Shown here: positions 1 through 8,896 of the stretch, in pieces
Layout: every line of letters starts with the position of its first letter
Position numbering within the stretch: position 1 is the first letter of the stretch
Assembly: GCF_002749975.1 (NCBI RefSeq)
Contig: NZ_PEIG01000019.1
Coordinates: 38,991 to 102,990 of the forward strand
Length of the DNA stretch: 64,000 nucleotides
Reading direction: 5' to 3'
From: Gloeocapsopsis sp. IPPAS B-1203
GTDB lineage: Bacteria > Cyanobacteriota > Cyanobacteriia > Cyanobacteriales > Chroococcidiopsidaceae
Notes under the pieces: model-generated
What the model saw: the letters and a program-made list of their open reading frames with translations, nothing else
Database searches by the model: none
What the model was told of the DNA's origin: nothing
Made by a program: the position numbers and the translations under genes

Positions 1-1
1 T

Positions 2-538
2 GTTAGCCCTAAAGCATGGGAGGCTTATAAAACGGCGAAGTTACCCCGCTACTACCTCGATTTAGGTAAATATCGCAAAGCAACTGCAAAAAAAACAACT
101 CCTTTTACACCGCCAGTTAATTTAATTGTGGCTTTACACGCTACACTGCGGATGATGAAACAAGAAGGATTAGAAGCCATCTTTGCGCGTCATCAAAGGC
201 TCATGAGTGCAACCCGTGCTGGTATAAAAGGCTTGAACTTGCCTTTATTTGTGAGTGATGATTGTGGCAGTCCGGCAATTACTGCAGTCGCACCTCAAGG
301 AATTGAAGCAGATCAGGTGCGAGCAATTATGAAAAAACGTTTTGATATTGCTTTAGCTGGTGGGCAAGATCACTTAAGTAATAAAATCTTCCGGATTGGG
401 CATTTGGGCTTTGTGAGCGATCGCGATATTCTCAGTGCTATTTCATCGCTAGAAGTTGCTTTGCACGAACTTGGTTATGAAAACTTTACTCCTGGGGCTG
501 GTGTTGCAGCAGCTGCGAAGATTTTTGCTCATTCGTAG
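2..538 (+). CDS. alanine-glyoxylate-type aminotransferase, C-terminal part (5' truncated)
   Basis: The reading frame is open from the window edge and ends at a TAG, giving 178 residues. They match the C-terminal part of class V, PLP-dependent alanine/serine-glyoxylate aminotransferases, historically annotated in cyanobacteria as the soluble hydrogenase 42-kDa subunit. Visible family features are the segment VSPKAWEAYKTAKLPRYYLD at the start, the PPVNLI stretch and the small C-terminal domain ending in RIGHLGFVSDRDIL. The PLP-binding lysine lies just upstream of the window, so catalytic competence cannot be judged. A GTG at 128 is internal and not the start. A possible terminator lies about 200 bp downstream. 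The family call is firm; the substrate (alanine or serine) is inferred. Confidence 0.85.
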   Translation, partial: VSPKAWEAYKTAKLPRYYLDLGKYRKATAKKTTPFTPPVNLIVALHATLRMMKQEGLEAIFARHQRLMSATRAGIKGLNLPLFVSDDCGSPAITAVAPQGIEADQVRAIMKKRFDIALAGGQDHLSNKIFRIGHLGFVSDRDILSAISSLEVALHELGYENFTPGAGVAAAAKIFAHS

Positions 539-577
539 AGTTAGGAGCCAGGAGCGAGGGATTGGTTTTGAATGCGC

Positions 578-608
578 GTTAGCGTAGCGGTGCCTTAGCA
601 CGTTTTGA
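578..608. repeat. 31-nt dispersed intergenic repeat, copy 1
   Basis: This block starts GTTAGCGTAGCGGTGC and ends TTAGCACGTTTTGA. It recurs at 4031-4061 with a single mismatch and the same orientation. It contains a small inverted repeat (GTGC and GCAC around TTA). It looks like a short cyanobacterial dispersed repeat rather than a regulatory site. Confidence 0.7.
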
Positions 609-738
609 ATTAAATTTTCCTAAACTCAACACTCAAAACTGAGAACTCATAACTCTCTTGAACTCAACACTTCATGACTCATCCAGCTTTTACCAATTCG
701 CGTACGCAGTCTTAATAGTGTAAGTTATGAAATCAAAA

Positions 739-766
739 GAGCGGGTTATTACCCGCTCCATTTTTG
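739..766. terminator. intrinsic terminator, probably bidirectional
   Basis: A perfect 8-bp stem (GAGCGGGT at 739-746, ACCCGCTC at 751-758) with a TATT loop is followed by CATTTTT. The minus strand also has a T-rich tract after the stem (TTTTGATTTC). It lies between the convergent aminotransferase and DUF2949 genes and could serve either. The remaining bases of 541-866 hold the dispersed repeat and AT-rich sequence with no coding signal. Confidence 0.75.
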
Positions 767-866
767 TTGCCAATACATTGTTGATCTCCTTTGACTATTG
801 CCTACACACAATTTATGTGTCTTGACATAGACGAGCTAACTTTTGGCATGTCATCTATCTGTAGGC

Positions 867-1115
867 TTATACTATTGCACTTTCCAACCAGTCGTAGATT
901 TGATTGAGTTGATCTAATGTCACTAAGCCATATTGCCAAAGAATCATCGGCAGTGGACCTGGGTTTTGTTCGCGATGGCGCAAAGCTACATCAATAGAAG
1001 CAGCAGATATCGATAAATCCTTTTGGAGAAAGTCAATAAATTTAGAGTAGTTTGTGGGTGACATCGGTTTTTCACTTTCTATTGTCAATAAATTTAAGTT
1101 TGAGCTATTTGACAT
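867..1115 (-). CDS. DUF2949 family small protein
   Basis: This is an 82-residue protein resembling the cyanobacterial DUF2949 family, whose function is unknown. The conserved core begins at Met18 (MSPTNYSKFIDFLQKDLSIS) and contains the block ALRHREQNPGPLPMILWQYG, followed by a short helix ending in IYDWLE. Neither Met1 (1115) nor Met18 (1064) has a clear Shine-Dalgarno sequence. Because similarity starts at Met18, the true start may be 1064, giving 65 residues. It has no signal peptide or membrane segment. Neighbours do not suggest a pathway. The family is recognised with good confidence, but no role can be assigned. Confidence 0.8.
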   Translation of the reverse strand: MSNSSNLNLLTIESEKPMSPTNYSKFIDFLQKDLSISAASIDVALRHREQNPGPLPMILWQYGLVTLDQLNQIYDWLESAIV

Positions 1116-1593
1116 ATGAGGAACTAGTATTTGCTAGCCAGTTTTTTCGCTGTCCCAAAGTCATTATTGGATTGCTGACTCTAGTTGAGTGTGAAACTGA
1201 ATTTTGCGAGTTTCCTTCACTTGTTATGAGTGCAACACTATGCGGACTAGAATTTTAGCGCAACTTGCCAATATACATCAGTTTGTTGCCAAAAAAGTAA
1301 AATTTATTAAAACTATTTTTACTCTAGTGCAGTAATATTATTCACCTACAACAAGGAAGAGTTATTGGTTGAATTTTGCTCTTCCAAAAGACTGATCCCA
1401 GCTTTGAGTCATACAAATTTATTTTTTTTAAGCTGTAACCTTTTACTATAGAAAAGCGATCGCGCAAATAATTCTGTTTTTCTATCAAATTTATCAAATG
1501 TTACCCTAACCAAGATAAAAACACCACAACTTTTATAGGGAATTTTCCCCGTTGTTGCCAACGATGTGCTAAAGAAAATTCCTAAAGTAGGTT
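1116..1593. other. 478-bp intergenic region
   Basis: This AT-rich spacer lies upstream of the DUF2949 gene and downstream of the DUF192 gene, both on the minus strand. It holds one HIP1-like site (AGCGATCGCG near 1454). A 68-codon open frame at 1052-1258 on the plus strand overlaps the DUF2949 gene and has no recognisable similarity. I see no RNA gene, terminator or repeat. Confidence 0.5.
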
Positions 1594-2100
1594 TTATGAG
1601 TCTAAAAATTGAATATCTAGGCGATCGCCTACGCGAATTCCTAGTTCAGCAGCGCGTCCCCCTCGCAGTTCAATGACTTGATTAACGGGTGTTTCAGGAC
1701 CATAAGTCGGACATGGTTCTGATTGACAAGGAGGAACAGCAGGTGCGATCGCTTTAACTTGTCCATTTTCCAGGAAAATCATATCCAGCGGAAACCGGAC
1801 ATTTTTCATCCAAAAGCCTACAGGTCGGGCAGGTTCAAAAACAAATAGCATTCCGCGATCGTCGGCTATTGTATCACGGTGCATTAATCCTGTTGCTTGT
1901 TCTGTTGGTGTCCGCGCTACTTCCAGACTAATTTTACGCCCAGCGATTGTCGTTACAGCAGCAATGGGCAGGTTTTGAGCAGCATTCACTGATTGTTGTG
2001 CCACAGGTGTAACTGTTGGCGATACAGCTGGTGTTGGTGTTGAACATCCCAGCATGAAAGTTCCTAAAACAATTCCGATAACAGCAGAACCACAACTCAC
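1594..2100 (-). CDS. DUF192 family lipoprotein
   Basis: This 168-residue protein has an N-terminal hydrophobic signal ending in FMLGC, with Cys19 a likely lipidation site. A Ser/Thr/Pro/Val-rich linker follows, then a DUF192 domain from about residue 50 (EVARTPTEQATGLMHRD, GFWMKNVRFPLDMIFL, VIELRGGRAAELGI). DUF192 proteins are small beta-barrel-like secreted proteins of unknown function. The start is GTG at 2100: an in-frame TAA lies 6 nt upstream, and GGAG lies about 10 nt upstream. A 60-codon frame overlapping the same stretch is a shadow. It is probably attached to the outer face of the plasma membrane or to the outer membrane. Confidence 0.85.
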   Translation of the reverse strand: MSCGSAVIGIVLGTFMLGCSTPTPAVSPTVTPVAQQSVNAAQNLPIAAVTTIAGRKISLEVARTPTEQATGLMHRDTIADDRGMLFVFEPARPVGFWMKNVRFPLDMIFLENGQVKAIAPAVPPCQSEPCPTYGPETPVNQVIELRGGRAAELGIRVGDRLDIQFLDS

Positions 2101-2207
2101 TATTTATCGACTCCAATCTTTACTTTTATAGCTTTTGAGTGGCTCTGTCTGCTCAGAGTTCCCTAACACAGCTAGCCTTTCACATTTTACTAGCAACTCA
2201 CTACTTT

Positions 2208-2903
2208 CTATGATTCTCGCAAAACGTAGCCTACACCCCGCACAGTTTGAATCAAGCGTTTTTGACTTTCGTCTTCTATCTTGAGGCGTAAATAACGAAT
2301 ATAAACTTCAATGACATTTGATTCGCCCATGAAATCATAACCCCAAACATTTTCGAGAATTTGTTCGCGGGTTAAGACCTCACGCGGATGTTCCATCAGG
2401 AACTTGAGCAGTTCAAACTCCTTCATTGTCAAATCAAGCGCTTTGCCGTGGCGAATTGCTCGGCGCGTTGCTAAATCCAAAACGAGATCGCCAAAACGTA
2501 ATTGTTCAGCTACTCCTGTTTCGGGTTGTAAATACAGACGCACTCTTTGGAGAAATTCTTCGGAACGGTAGGGCTTGAGAAAATAATCATCAGCTCCTGC
2601 TTCTAAACAAGCTATGCGATCGTCAACTGTATCTCTTGCCATTAAGACTAAAACTGGTACCCGCGCTCCAGCTTTACGCAAATGAATGCATAACTCTAGC
2701 CCCGACTCTCCGGCAAGCATGCGATCAACAACAATCAAAGCAGGCTGTATTTCCTGCGAGTATTGCATACCGCTGTAAACGTCAGGCGCGATCACTGCTT
2801 CATAGCCTGATTCTTGTAAGTCAAGGCTCACTTGTCCTGCTAAAGTCTCGTCAGTTTCGACAACTAAAACACAAGGGTTGCGTTCAGCCTCTGCTATACT
2901 CAT
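2208..2903 (-). CDS. nblR: NblR-like OmpR-family response regulator
   Basis: This 231-residue regulator has an N-terminal receiver (about 10-128) and a C-terminal winged-helix OmpR/PhoB DNA-binding domain (about 140-229, LTMKEFELLKFLMEHPREVL). It closely resembles NblR, the regulator needed for phycobilisome degradation under nutrient or light stress in cyanobacteria. The receiver keeps Asp60 in VVDRMLAGESG and a Lys in FLKPYR. The acidic metal-binding pair after strand 1 is altered: E16-T17 replaces the usual two acidic residues. To my recollection, NblR was reported to act without canonical phosphorylation, which would fit. No partner histidine kinase gene is adjacent. Assignment to NblR rather than another OmpR paralogue is by remembered similarity. 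Confidence 0.75.
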   Translation of the reverse strand: MSIAEAERNPCVLVVETDETLAGQVSLDLQESGYEAVIAPDVYSGMQYSQEIQPALIVVDRMLAGESGLELCIHLRKAGARVPVLVLMARDTVDDRIACLEAGADDYFLKPYRSEEFLQRVRLYLQPETGVAEQLRFGDLVLDLATRRAIRHGKALDLTMKEFELLKFLMEHPREVLTREQILENVWGYDFMGESNVIEVYIRYLRLKIEDESQKRLIQTVRGVGYVLRES

Positions 2904-3012
2904 AAGCCGCTATCCGCTAATGAAGGATTGCATTTACTCATAACTTGGTTATCACATAGTGATAAGCATGAATACTTAATTATATTCATAACCTGATGAG
3001 GATTGCCTACTC

Positions 3013-3933
3013 CTAGGGCAATTCTACCGAAGTCGGTTTAGCAATATGAGGCAGTCCCCAACCCAGCTTTTCACGTAAAATGCGGAAGAACTCTGGTGAT
3101 TGCAGCCTGATAAATCGTGCTGAGTATTGCGATCGCACTAAATGCACCTGATCTTCTGGGAAAACGTAGCATCCAGCGTTACCATCTACCACCATGACTA
3201 ACCGATCTGTACTGGCACTCGAAATTGTGACCATTTCAGTGTCGGCAAAGACAAGCGCCCGCGAAGCTAGCGAATGTGGACAAATTGGGACAAGCTGTAA
3301 CACAGGAACTCCTGGCGTGACCACAGGTCCTCCTGCACTCAATGAGTACGCAGTTGAGCCTGTCGGAGTTGAAACAATGACGCCATCCGCTGCAATGTCT
3401 ACTGGAGCGTGACGTCCTACAGCAATTTCAAAATGACACATACACGTCAATGGTTCGCGGTGCAAAACCATCTCATTCAAACATAAAGCTTCCCACAAAA
3501 CTGAATCTCCACGACGCAAAACCTTAACGGCTAACATCGCTCGTTCTTCAATCTCATATTTACCTGCCATGACTTGTTCCATGACTAACGGTAATTGATT
3601 GACATAGGCTTCAGTTAAAAATCCCATATGTCCTGTATTTACCGTCAATAAGGGAATGCCACAAGGTGCTGCTTGGCGGGAAGCCGCTAAGACTGTGCCA
3701 TCGCCTCCTAAGACTATGGCAAACTTCATGTCCCTATCAAAACCAGGTGGTGTGAGACCATCGATCGGTGTATGACACACCGGACTTTCTGGGTTCGAGT
3801 AACCCAAAATTCCTCCGATACCAGTTGTGACACAAACTTCCCAACCCGCTGCCATCAGCTTGTCTTTGAGTTCGTTAGCAACACGACTGGCGATCGGCTT
3901 AACGTCATTGTAAATAATGCCTGCTTTCGGCAC
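3013..3933 (-). CDS. nadK: NAD(+) kinase
   Basis: The product should phosphorylate NAD to NADP using ATP or polyphosphate in the cytoplasm. The 306-residue protein has the family signature GGDG at 76-79 ([13 protein letters not shown]), the NE motif in CLNEMVLHR at about 150-158, and the substrate-site block [20 protein letters not shown] at about 184-203. Length is normal. The start is a GTG ([10 protein letters not shown]); family members start at this strand, so I accept it. Cyanobacteria commonly carry two NAD kinases; which one this is cannot be decided here. The neighbours are on the same strand but separated by more than 100 bp. Confidence 0.93.
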   Translation of the reverse strand: MPKAGIIYNDVKPIASRVANELKDKLMAAGWEVCVTTGIGGILGYSNPESPVCHTPIDGLTPPGFDRDMKFAIVLGGDGTVLAASRQAAPCGIPLLTVNTGHMGFLTEAYVNQLPLVMEQVMAGKYEIEERAMLAVKVLRRGDSVLWEALCLNEMVLHREPLTCMCHFEIAVGRHAPVDIAADGVIVSTPTGSTAYSLSAGGPVVTPGVPVLQLVPICPHSLASRALVFADTEMVTISSASTDRLVMVVDGNAGCYVFPEDQVHLVRSQYSARFIRLQSPEFFRILREKLGWGLPHIAKPTSVELP

Positions 3934-4030
3934 GCTACAAGTCCAGATTTCCGCAATGCTTACTATTAGCTAGATCGTTGCACATTTTTGCTCAACAGGC
4001 GAGTGTTTTTTGGAGAGAGTTTTGAGTTTT

Positions 4031-4061
4031 GTTAGCGTAGCGGTGCGTTAGCACGTTTTGA
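4031..4061. repeat. 31-nt dispersed intergenic repeat, copy 2
   Basis: One mismatch separates this from the copy at 578-608. It is embedded in TTTTGAG heptamer repeats: GAGTTTTG precedes it, and CGTTTTGAGTTTTGAG follows to about 4070. The spacer 3934-4193 between nadK and ycf39 otherwise contains C-rich low-complexity sequence and no gene. Confidence 0.7.
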
Positions 4062-4193
4062 GTTTTGAGTTTAAGAGAGTTATGAATGTTAACTAGTGAA
4101 GTGTTGAGCTAAGAAAATACTTCAATTCAAAATTCACGCACTAGCTACTATTCACTCGCCCCACGCCCCACGCTCCTCGCCCCTCTCTAACTC

Positions 4194-5174
4194 CTAACTC
4201 TTGAACGGAGTTTTTTTGGGAGTTTGCTTCTTTTTTGTTTTTGTTTTTTCGTAATCGAGTTCCCGTAACTTCTTCAAAATTCTCCCGAAATACTCTTGCA
4301 TATAGCTTTCTAAGGTTGTGGTTTCAGTCGGGTCTAATCCAAAAACTTGATAAACTTCATCCATTGGAGCGTCCAAAGGTTTACCATTTGCCAAAACTTC
4401 GGTAAAAGCTAGGCGATCGGCAACATTCCAACCCCATTGAAAAAAGCGGAGAACGCGGCGCATAGTTCTCAACAGGTTGATTGGCATGCGCGTAATGCGA
4501 GCTTCTTTGTCAGACAATCGTTCACACAAACTAATAATTTCTTCTGCACTCCAAGCACGAGTACCGACTACAGGAAAAATTTGTTTTTCTGTTTCTGGAA
4601 CTGATAAGGCACGAACTGCAAATTTGGCAATATCTTGTGTATCCATGTAAGCAACAGGAGAAGATTCACCTGTAATCCACACGGCTTGTCCCTCAAGAAT
4701 GGGAATTGCGTATTGCCCGATCAACCCTTGCATAAAGCCGCAAAGTTGCAAAATGGTGTAATTTAAATCAGCTTCTGCTAAAAATAGCTCAGTGCATCGC
4801 TTGATTTCCATCAGTGGGACATCAGGATGTTTGTCAGCGTCTAGCAGTGAGAAGAATACATAGCGGTCTACACCAGCTGCTTTTGCTGCTTGAATGAGTG
4901 CTACTTTGCCTTCCCAGTCAACTTGTTTAATACTAAGAGAATCTGTAGGACGAGCTGTGGCTGCGTCTACGATCGCTGTTACACCTTCGAGCGCCGGAGG
5001 TAATGTTTCTGGATAACACAGATTACCAGCTACAAGTTCAGCGCCCCATTCTTTTAAAAAAGTGGCTTTCTTAGGATTTCTTACAAGACAGCGTACCTTA
5101 TACCCCTCATCGAGAGCACGGCGAACTACTTGTCTTCCCAAGGTGCCAGTAGCACCGACAACTAATATAGTCAT
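4194..5174 (-). CDS. ycf39: Ycf39-type atypical SDR, photosystem II assembly factor
   Basis: This 326-residue NmrA-like member of the atypical short-chain dehydrogenase family has the Rossmann motif GATGTLG at 7-13. Ycf39 binds NAD(P)H and, with high-light-inducible proteins, supports chlorophyll delivery during photosystem II reaction-centre assembly. The sequence (WGAELVAGNL, VDRYVFFSLLDAD, LQLCGFMQGLIGQYAIPILE) matches the cyanobacterial/plastid Ycf39 pattern. It ends in a strongly basic, lysine-rich tail of about 20 residues. It lies 172 bp downstream of petM on the same strand, so petM and ycf39 may share transcripts. The start ATG at 5174 is directly followed by the nucleotide-binding strand, as expected. 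Confidence 0.88.
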   Translation of the reverse strand: MTILVVGATGTLGRQVVRRALDEGYKVRCLVRNPKKATFLKEWGAELVAGNLCYPETLPPALEGVTAIVDAATARPTDSLSIKQVDWEGKVALIQAAKAAGVDRYVFFSLLDADKHPDVPLMEIKRCTELFLAEADLNYTILQLCGFMQGLIGQYAIPILEGQAVWITGESSPVAYMDTQDIAKFAVRALSVPETEKQIFPVVGTRAWSAEEIISLCERLSDKEARITRMPINLLRTMRRVLRFFQWGWNVADRLAFTEVLANGKPLDAPMDEVYQVFGLDPTETTTLESYMQEYFGRILKKLRELDYEKTKTKKKQTPKKTPFKS

Positions 5175-5308
5175 GAGGGATTAGTAATGAATCTTAAACT
5201 TTTATTAATAAAATCCTATCAGAGTTCATTATATTAACAAAACTTCACAGGAGATTGAGGATGTTTAGGCTAGGGAAGAACTAGTTACTAGTTGTTAGCC
5301 ACTCTTGA

Positions 5309-5350
5309 CACTAACCACTAGCCACTAGCCACTAACCACTAACCACTCAT
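5309..5350. repeat. heptanucleotide tandem repeat (CACTARC)x6
   Basis: Six consecutive 7-nt units (CACTAAC, CACTAGC, CACTAGC, CACTAAC, CACTAAC, CACTCAT) run up to the petM stop codon and overlap it. This is a short tandemly repeated repetitive sequence of the kind common in cyanobacteria. It fills part of the petM-ycf39 gap. Confidence 0.85.
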
Positions 5351-5460
5351 AACTCGCTTTCTTCGCCCCCCTGAATTTTAAGCAAGAGAAAGCCCATAGC
5401 AATCCCGATGGGGATTAATGTGAGGCATAAAATAGCTGCTGTAAACATCTCGCCGCCCAT
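5347..5460 (-). CDS. petM: cytochrome b6f complex subunit PetM (37 aa)
   Basis: This 37-residue ORF begins MGGEMFTAAILCL and ends LLKIQGGEESEL. It matches PetM, the small subunit VII of the cytochrome b6f complex: a short polar N-terminus, one transmembrane helix (about residues 6-28) and the conserved LLLKIQGGEE tail. The start at 5460 is supported by a strong GGGAGGA Shine-Dalgarno sequence about 9 nt upstream. The product sits in the thylakoid membrane. The gene is upstream of ycf39 on the same strand. Its stop codon lies inside a heptanucleotide repeat. Confidence 0.92.
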   Translation of the reverse strand: MGGEMFTAAILCLTLIPIGIAMGFLLLKIQGGEESEL

Positions 5461-5655
5461 GATGACAATCCTCCCTTTGCTAAATCAAGGTTCAGTAAAC
5501 TAGTATAAGGATGCTGACACTCAGCGATCGCTGAGTGCCTCCCTGAGAAAAATTCAGCCTAGTGTAAAGTATTTTAAACCAGTTCGGTAATATAACTCTG
5601 CTTATTCATTAACTAGTGGTTAAACATCCAGAAGCTTTTTTCCTAAAATTTTTAT

Positions 5656-6762
5656 ATGACTTTGTTACAGCCAAATTCGCTTTGTATAGAAAAACAGCGT
5701 CCGCGTTTAGCTTTGACTTTGGGCGATCCAGCAGGGGTAGGACCTGAGGTTATTTTAAAGGCTTTAGGACAAATAGAATTTGCTCAAAACTATGACGTCA
5801 CAGTAGTCGGAAGTAAAACTCAACTGATGACAACCTACGAAAAGTTATCTCAGCACTGTAGTGAGAACTTCGCCAATCCAGAAGAGTTAAAAATTTTAGA
5901 CATTGAGATTAAAGACACAATTACTATAGGTATTGGTGATGCAGCAAGCGGTGCAGCGAGTTTTGCGTACATGCAAGCCGCGATCGCCCGCACGAAAATG
6001 GGCGAATTTGATGCTATTGTTACAGGTCCTATTGCTAAGTCTGCCTGGAAAGCCGCAGGCTATAATTACCCTGGGCAAACTGAGTTACTCGCTAAGCTTG
6101 CTGGTGTTACTCGATATGGAATGTTATTTGTTGCGCGATCGCCTCATACAAATTGGACACTACGAACATTATTAGCCACCACACACATTCCCTTACGTCA
6201 AGTTGCATATGCACTAACACCCGAACTTCTTGCAAGTAAATTAGACTTGCTTGTGGAATGTTTACAGCAAGATTTTGGGTTAGAAAGACCAAGAATTGCG
6301 ATCGCCGGACTAAATCCGCACAGTGGAGAATCAGGACAACTCGGACGCGAAGAACAAGACTGGCTGATTCCCTGGTTGGAGAAGGAAAGATGCGATCGCC
6401 CTCATGTTCAGTTAGATGGTCCTATTCCACCAGATACAATGTGGGTGAAACCAAGTCAAGCTTGGTACGGTACAATTGACTCGAAAAGAGCTGCAGACGG
6501 CTATTTAGCGCTATATCACGACCAAGGTTTAATTCCTGTCAAACAACTTGCCTTTGATCGTGCGGTAAACACCTCAATTGGTCTTCCTTTTGTGCGAACT
6601 TCACCAGATCATGGCACAGCGTTTGACATTGCTGGTAAAGGCATTGCGGATGCTACTAGCATGATAGCCGCAATACAACTCGCTGTTGAACTTGTGTGTA
6701 AAAGAATATCGTCAGGAGTTCTCAGAGGATCTAACCCCCAATCCCTAACCTTGGATTCTTAA
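5656..6762 (+). CDS. pdxA: 4-hydroxythreonine-4-phosphate dehydrogenase PdxA
   Basis: The enzyme oxidises 4-phosphohydroxy-L-threonine in DXP-dependent pyridoxal phosphate synthesis. The 368-residue protein has the PdxA hallmark [11 protein letters not shown] at 21-31, the TGPIAK block, [10 protein letters not shown] with a metal-ligand His, [10 protein letters not shown], and [14 protein letters not shown] near the C-terminus. It carries a slightly longer N-terminus (about 15 residues before PRLALTLGD) and about 15 extra residues at the C-terminus. Its stop is only 4 bp from the end of the convergent DUF1816 gene, so no terminator separates them. Start ATG is at 5656, with no strong Shine-Dalgarno sequence visible. 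Confidence 0.93.
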   Translation: MTLLQPNSLCIEKQRPRLALTLGDPAGVGPEVILKALGQIEFAQNYDVTVVGSKTQLMTTYEKLSQHCSENFANPEELKILDIEIKDTITIGIGDAASGAASFAYMQAAIARTKMGEFDAIVTGPIAKSAWKAAGYNYPGQTELLAKLAGVTRYGMLFVARSPHTNWTLRTLLATTHIPLRQVAYALTPELLASKLDLLVECLQQDFGLERPRIAIAGLNPHSGESGQLGREEQDWLIPWLEKERCDRPHVQLDGPIPPDTMWVKPSQAWYGTIDSKRAADGYLALYHDQGLIPVKQLAFDRAVNTSIGLPFVRTSPDHGTAFDIAGKGIADATSMIAAIQLAVELVCKRISSGVLRGSNPQSLTLDS

Positions 6763-6766
6763 TTAA

Positions 6767-7051
6767 TCACCGCCCACTAGTTGCTAAAACCTGTTCTTCA
6801 AAAATGGTTAAATTTGTTGGTTGACATCGCTTAACTTGAACGCGAATCTCTTGACAGCCTTCTTGTTCTATATCTTCGATATAGCCAGGTAAAAACCATT
6901 GTGCTTCTTGTTTGCTGATAAAAGGACCAAAGTAATAAATTACATGGGGTTGAGTAGTTGTAATTTCTGCCCACCAATTTAGTTCAATCTGGTTGCTATG
7001 AGCGTCATCTGTTGATTTCATATATTCGCTCTCTAATATTCGGGCGAGCAT
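6767..7051 (-). CDS. DUF1816 domain protein
   Basis: This 94-residue protein has the DUF1816 core: LNWWAEITTTQPHVIYYFGP, SKQEAQWFLPGYIEDIEQEG and IRVQVKRCQPTNLTIFE. DUF1816 occurs in cyanobacteria, often as small stand-alone proteins, and I know of no defined reaction for it. The start at 7051 gives about 20 residues before the domain; an alternative ATG at 7021 (Met11) is also plausible. There is no signal peptide. It is convergent with pdxA, with only a 4-bp gap. Confidence 0.78.
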   Translation of the reverse strand: MLARILESEYMKSTDDAHSNQIELNWWAEITTTQPHVIYYFGPFISKQEAQWFLPGYIEDIEQEGCQEIRVQVKRCQPTNLTIFEEQVLATSGR

Positions 7052-7553
7052 GCGCTAAAGTTTTAGTTTGATAATACTGAGCGAGTAGCTTGCGATCGTG
7101 GAGTTAGGTACGTGAGTTTAATTTTTCGTCAATGTAAAAATCTTGAAAGAAGCAGTCTGGGTTAACCTCTAGAGGCATATAGTCGTTAACCCAGTTGCAT
7201 CATAAAGAAGGGCAATGAGGAGATTTTAGCTTTGATGAACAGCCAATCACCTGACTTAAGTATCCAAGGTACAGGCTATGCGTGAAGAAAAGGTAGAAGA
7301 AATCGTGAAGAAATCGGGTAATTTAAAAAAAAGTTCCCTGATCTCAAAAAAATCAATTTAGTATAAAATTAACACTCTATAAGTTAGCTTTGTCGTTTTA
7401 ATGCTCTTATGGGTTTCATTGAGCATGAACGTGAGTGCGAATGAATTCGCTGCTGCAGCAACTAAATCCACCAATTCAAAGTTCTGAGTGTTGAGTTAAA
7501 AAACTCTTTGCTTGGGTAGCCTTGAAGAGAGTCGGAGGGCACTTTTCAAGCAG
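7052..7553. other. 502-bp intergenic region
   Basis: Besides the inverted repeat at 7157-7194, it holds the palindrome GCGAATGAATTCGC at 7437-7450 followed by GCTGCAGCAACTAAATCCACC. The palindrome is also the core of the repeat elements near 53400. An ATGCTC/GAGCAT pair around 7401-7426 may form a weak hairpin. I see no coding potential. Confidence 0.5.
7157..7194. promoter_or_regulatory. 10-bp perfect inverted repeat, possible operator
   Basis: CTGGGTTAAC (7157-7166) and GTTAACCCAG (7185-7194) form a perfect inverted repeat around an 18-nt centre that itself contains the palindrome CTCTAGAG. No T-run follows on either strand, so it is not a standard terminator. It lies in the 500-bp gap between the DUF1816 gene and the regulator gene at 7554. 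Function unknown. Confidence 0.45.
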
Positions 7554-8240
7554 CTATTGATGTAGTGAGGGTTGTCTGAGACGATAGCCTACACCATGAA
7601 CGGTTTCAATAAAATCGCTCGCAGCACCTATGGATTTGAGTTTCTGGCGGAGAGTCTTGATATGAGCTTTGACAGTATCTTCTTCTGGAGGATCTTCTAA
7701 AGACCAAACATGTTCAATAATGGCACTGCGACTAATGACTCGTCTTCCGTTGCGTAATAGAACTTCTAGAAGACTATATTCTTTCGGTGTCAAGTACAAA
7801 GGCTTTTCTTCGTAAGTTACTTCATACGTACTGGGATCTAGCTGCAACCCATCCCACTCTAAAATTGGCGACGTCTGTGCACTTCCTCTTCGGAGTAAGG
7901 CGCGAATCCGCGCAAATAGTTCTTGTAAGTCTACTGGTTTAATAACATAATCATCAGCTCCCGCGTCTAGCCCTGTGACTTTATCTGCAATATTATTTAA
8001 GGCAGTTAACATCAGGACTGGTATCCCATAGCTTTGAGAACGTAGTCGCTTACATAGGTTAATACCATCAAGTTTGGGAAGCATCATATCCATGACAATA
8101 AGATCGTATGTAACAGTTTGGACTTGTTGCCAAGCGGCTTCCCCATCACTTACAGTATCTACTACATACCGCTGCTCAATCAGTGCTGTTGCTAAAATTT
8201 CGGCAAGGCTAATATCGTCTTCGACTATCAGAATCCTCAT
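7554..8240 (-). CDS. OmpR/PhoB-family response regulator
   Basis: This 228-residue two-component regulator has a receiver domain (1-118) with acidic residues E7, D8 and D9, a phospho-acceptor Asp51 in VMDMMLP and a Lys in VIKPVD. Its winged-helix effector domain (about 128-222) contains LTPKEYSLLEVLLRNGRRVI and ends in FIETVHGVGYRLR. It should bind promoter DNA when phosphorylated. No histidine kinase gene lies next to it, so it is an orphan in this window. I cannot assign a specific name with confidence. The 650 bp upstream contain no gene and should hold its promoter. Confidence 0.9.
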   Translation of the reverse strand: MRILIVEDDISLAEILATALIEQRYVVDTVSDGEAAWQQVQTVTYDLIVMDMMLPKLDGINLCKRLRSQSYGIPVLMLTALNNIADKVTGLDAGADDYVIKPVDLQELFARIRALLRRGSAQTSPILEWDGLQLDPSTYEVTYEEKPLYLTPKEYSLLEVLLRNGRRVISRSAIIEHVWSLEDPPEEDTVKAHIKTLRQKLKSIGAASDFIETVHGVGYRLRQPSLHQ

Positions 8241-8896
8241 GGAGCAAGATCGTTGTTATTATCCATTGTTAACCAGCTTAAAAAGCAATTAATTTATTAA
8301 GTTACTACTGTCGAATAGTGTGCTGCAAGTCGCATTTACTTGAGCTGTAATTTGTATATGCTACAACTAGCCACAGGTTTTATTATTAATATTGCGACAT
8401 ATTTAACTCAATCATATTAGGGGCAATTTTCAGATCATTTATCTGAATTACTGAGAAAAACAATATAGAATCAATAAAATAATTTTTAGAAACCTGTTCT
8501 TCTCAAAAAAGATATAATCCAACTTGATTTTTGCGAATTTTTCATATTAGATATGAAGTATTAAATCAAACGACTTTGAGAAACTTAGGTTTTAACAGTC
8601 AATTAGAAAATCAAACTGGACTTTATATAAAACATAAAGACACAGTTAATCATCAGTTATTACTTGTTACTAACCTGTATGTGTATGATAGTTTTTTTAG
8701 TTGAGCCTACTTTCAGCGATCGCTTTAACTAATGACATGAGTTGAGAAAATACATTGAGTTTTATACAAACGCACCTAGATGACTACTTAGTATCATAAA
8801 TTAATCACTGTCTCTTTGACAAAGCCCCATTGAGATATCGCATCCTACTAAGTAATTGAGGATGCGATCGCTTCTAGCGATATGCCATTATAGTCT
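8241..8896. other. 656-bp AT-rich intergenic region
   Basis: It separates the regulator gene from the adenosine deaminase-like gene, both on the minus strand. The only clear structure is the hairpin at 8837-8868. There is a HIP1-related site near 8718. No open frame with recognisable similarity, RNA gene or repeat is visible. Confidence 0.5.
8837..8868 (-). terminator. hairpin downstream of the adenosine deaminase-like gene
   Basis: A perfect 10-bp stem (ATCGCATCCT at 8837-8846, AGGATGCGAT at 8859-8868) with a 12-nt loop lies 29 bp after the stop of the minus-strand gene. The minus strand lacks a T-run after the stem, so it could be a terminator of reduced strength or an mRNA 3' stabiliser. 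Confidence 0.45.
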
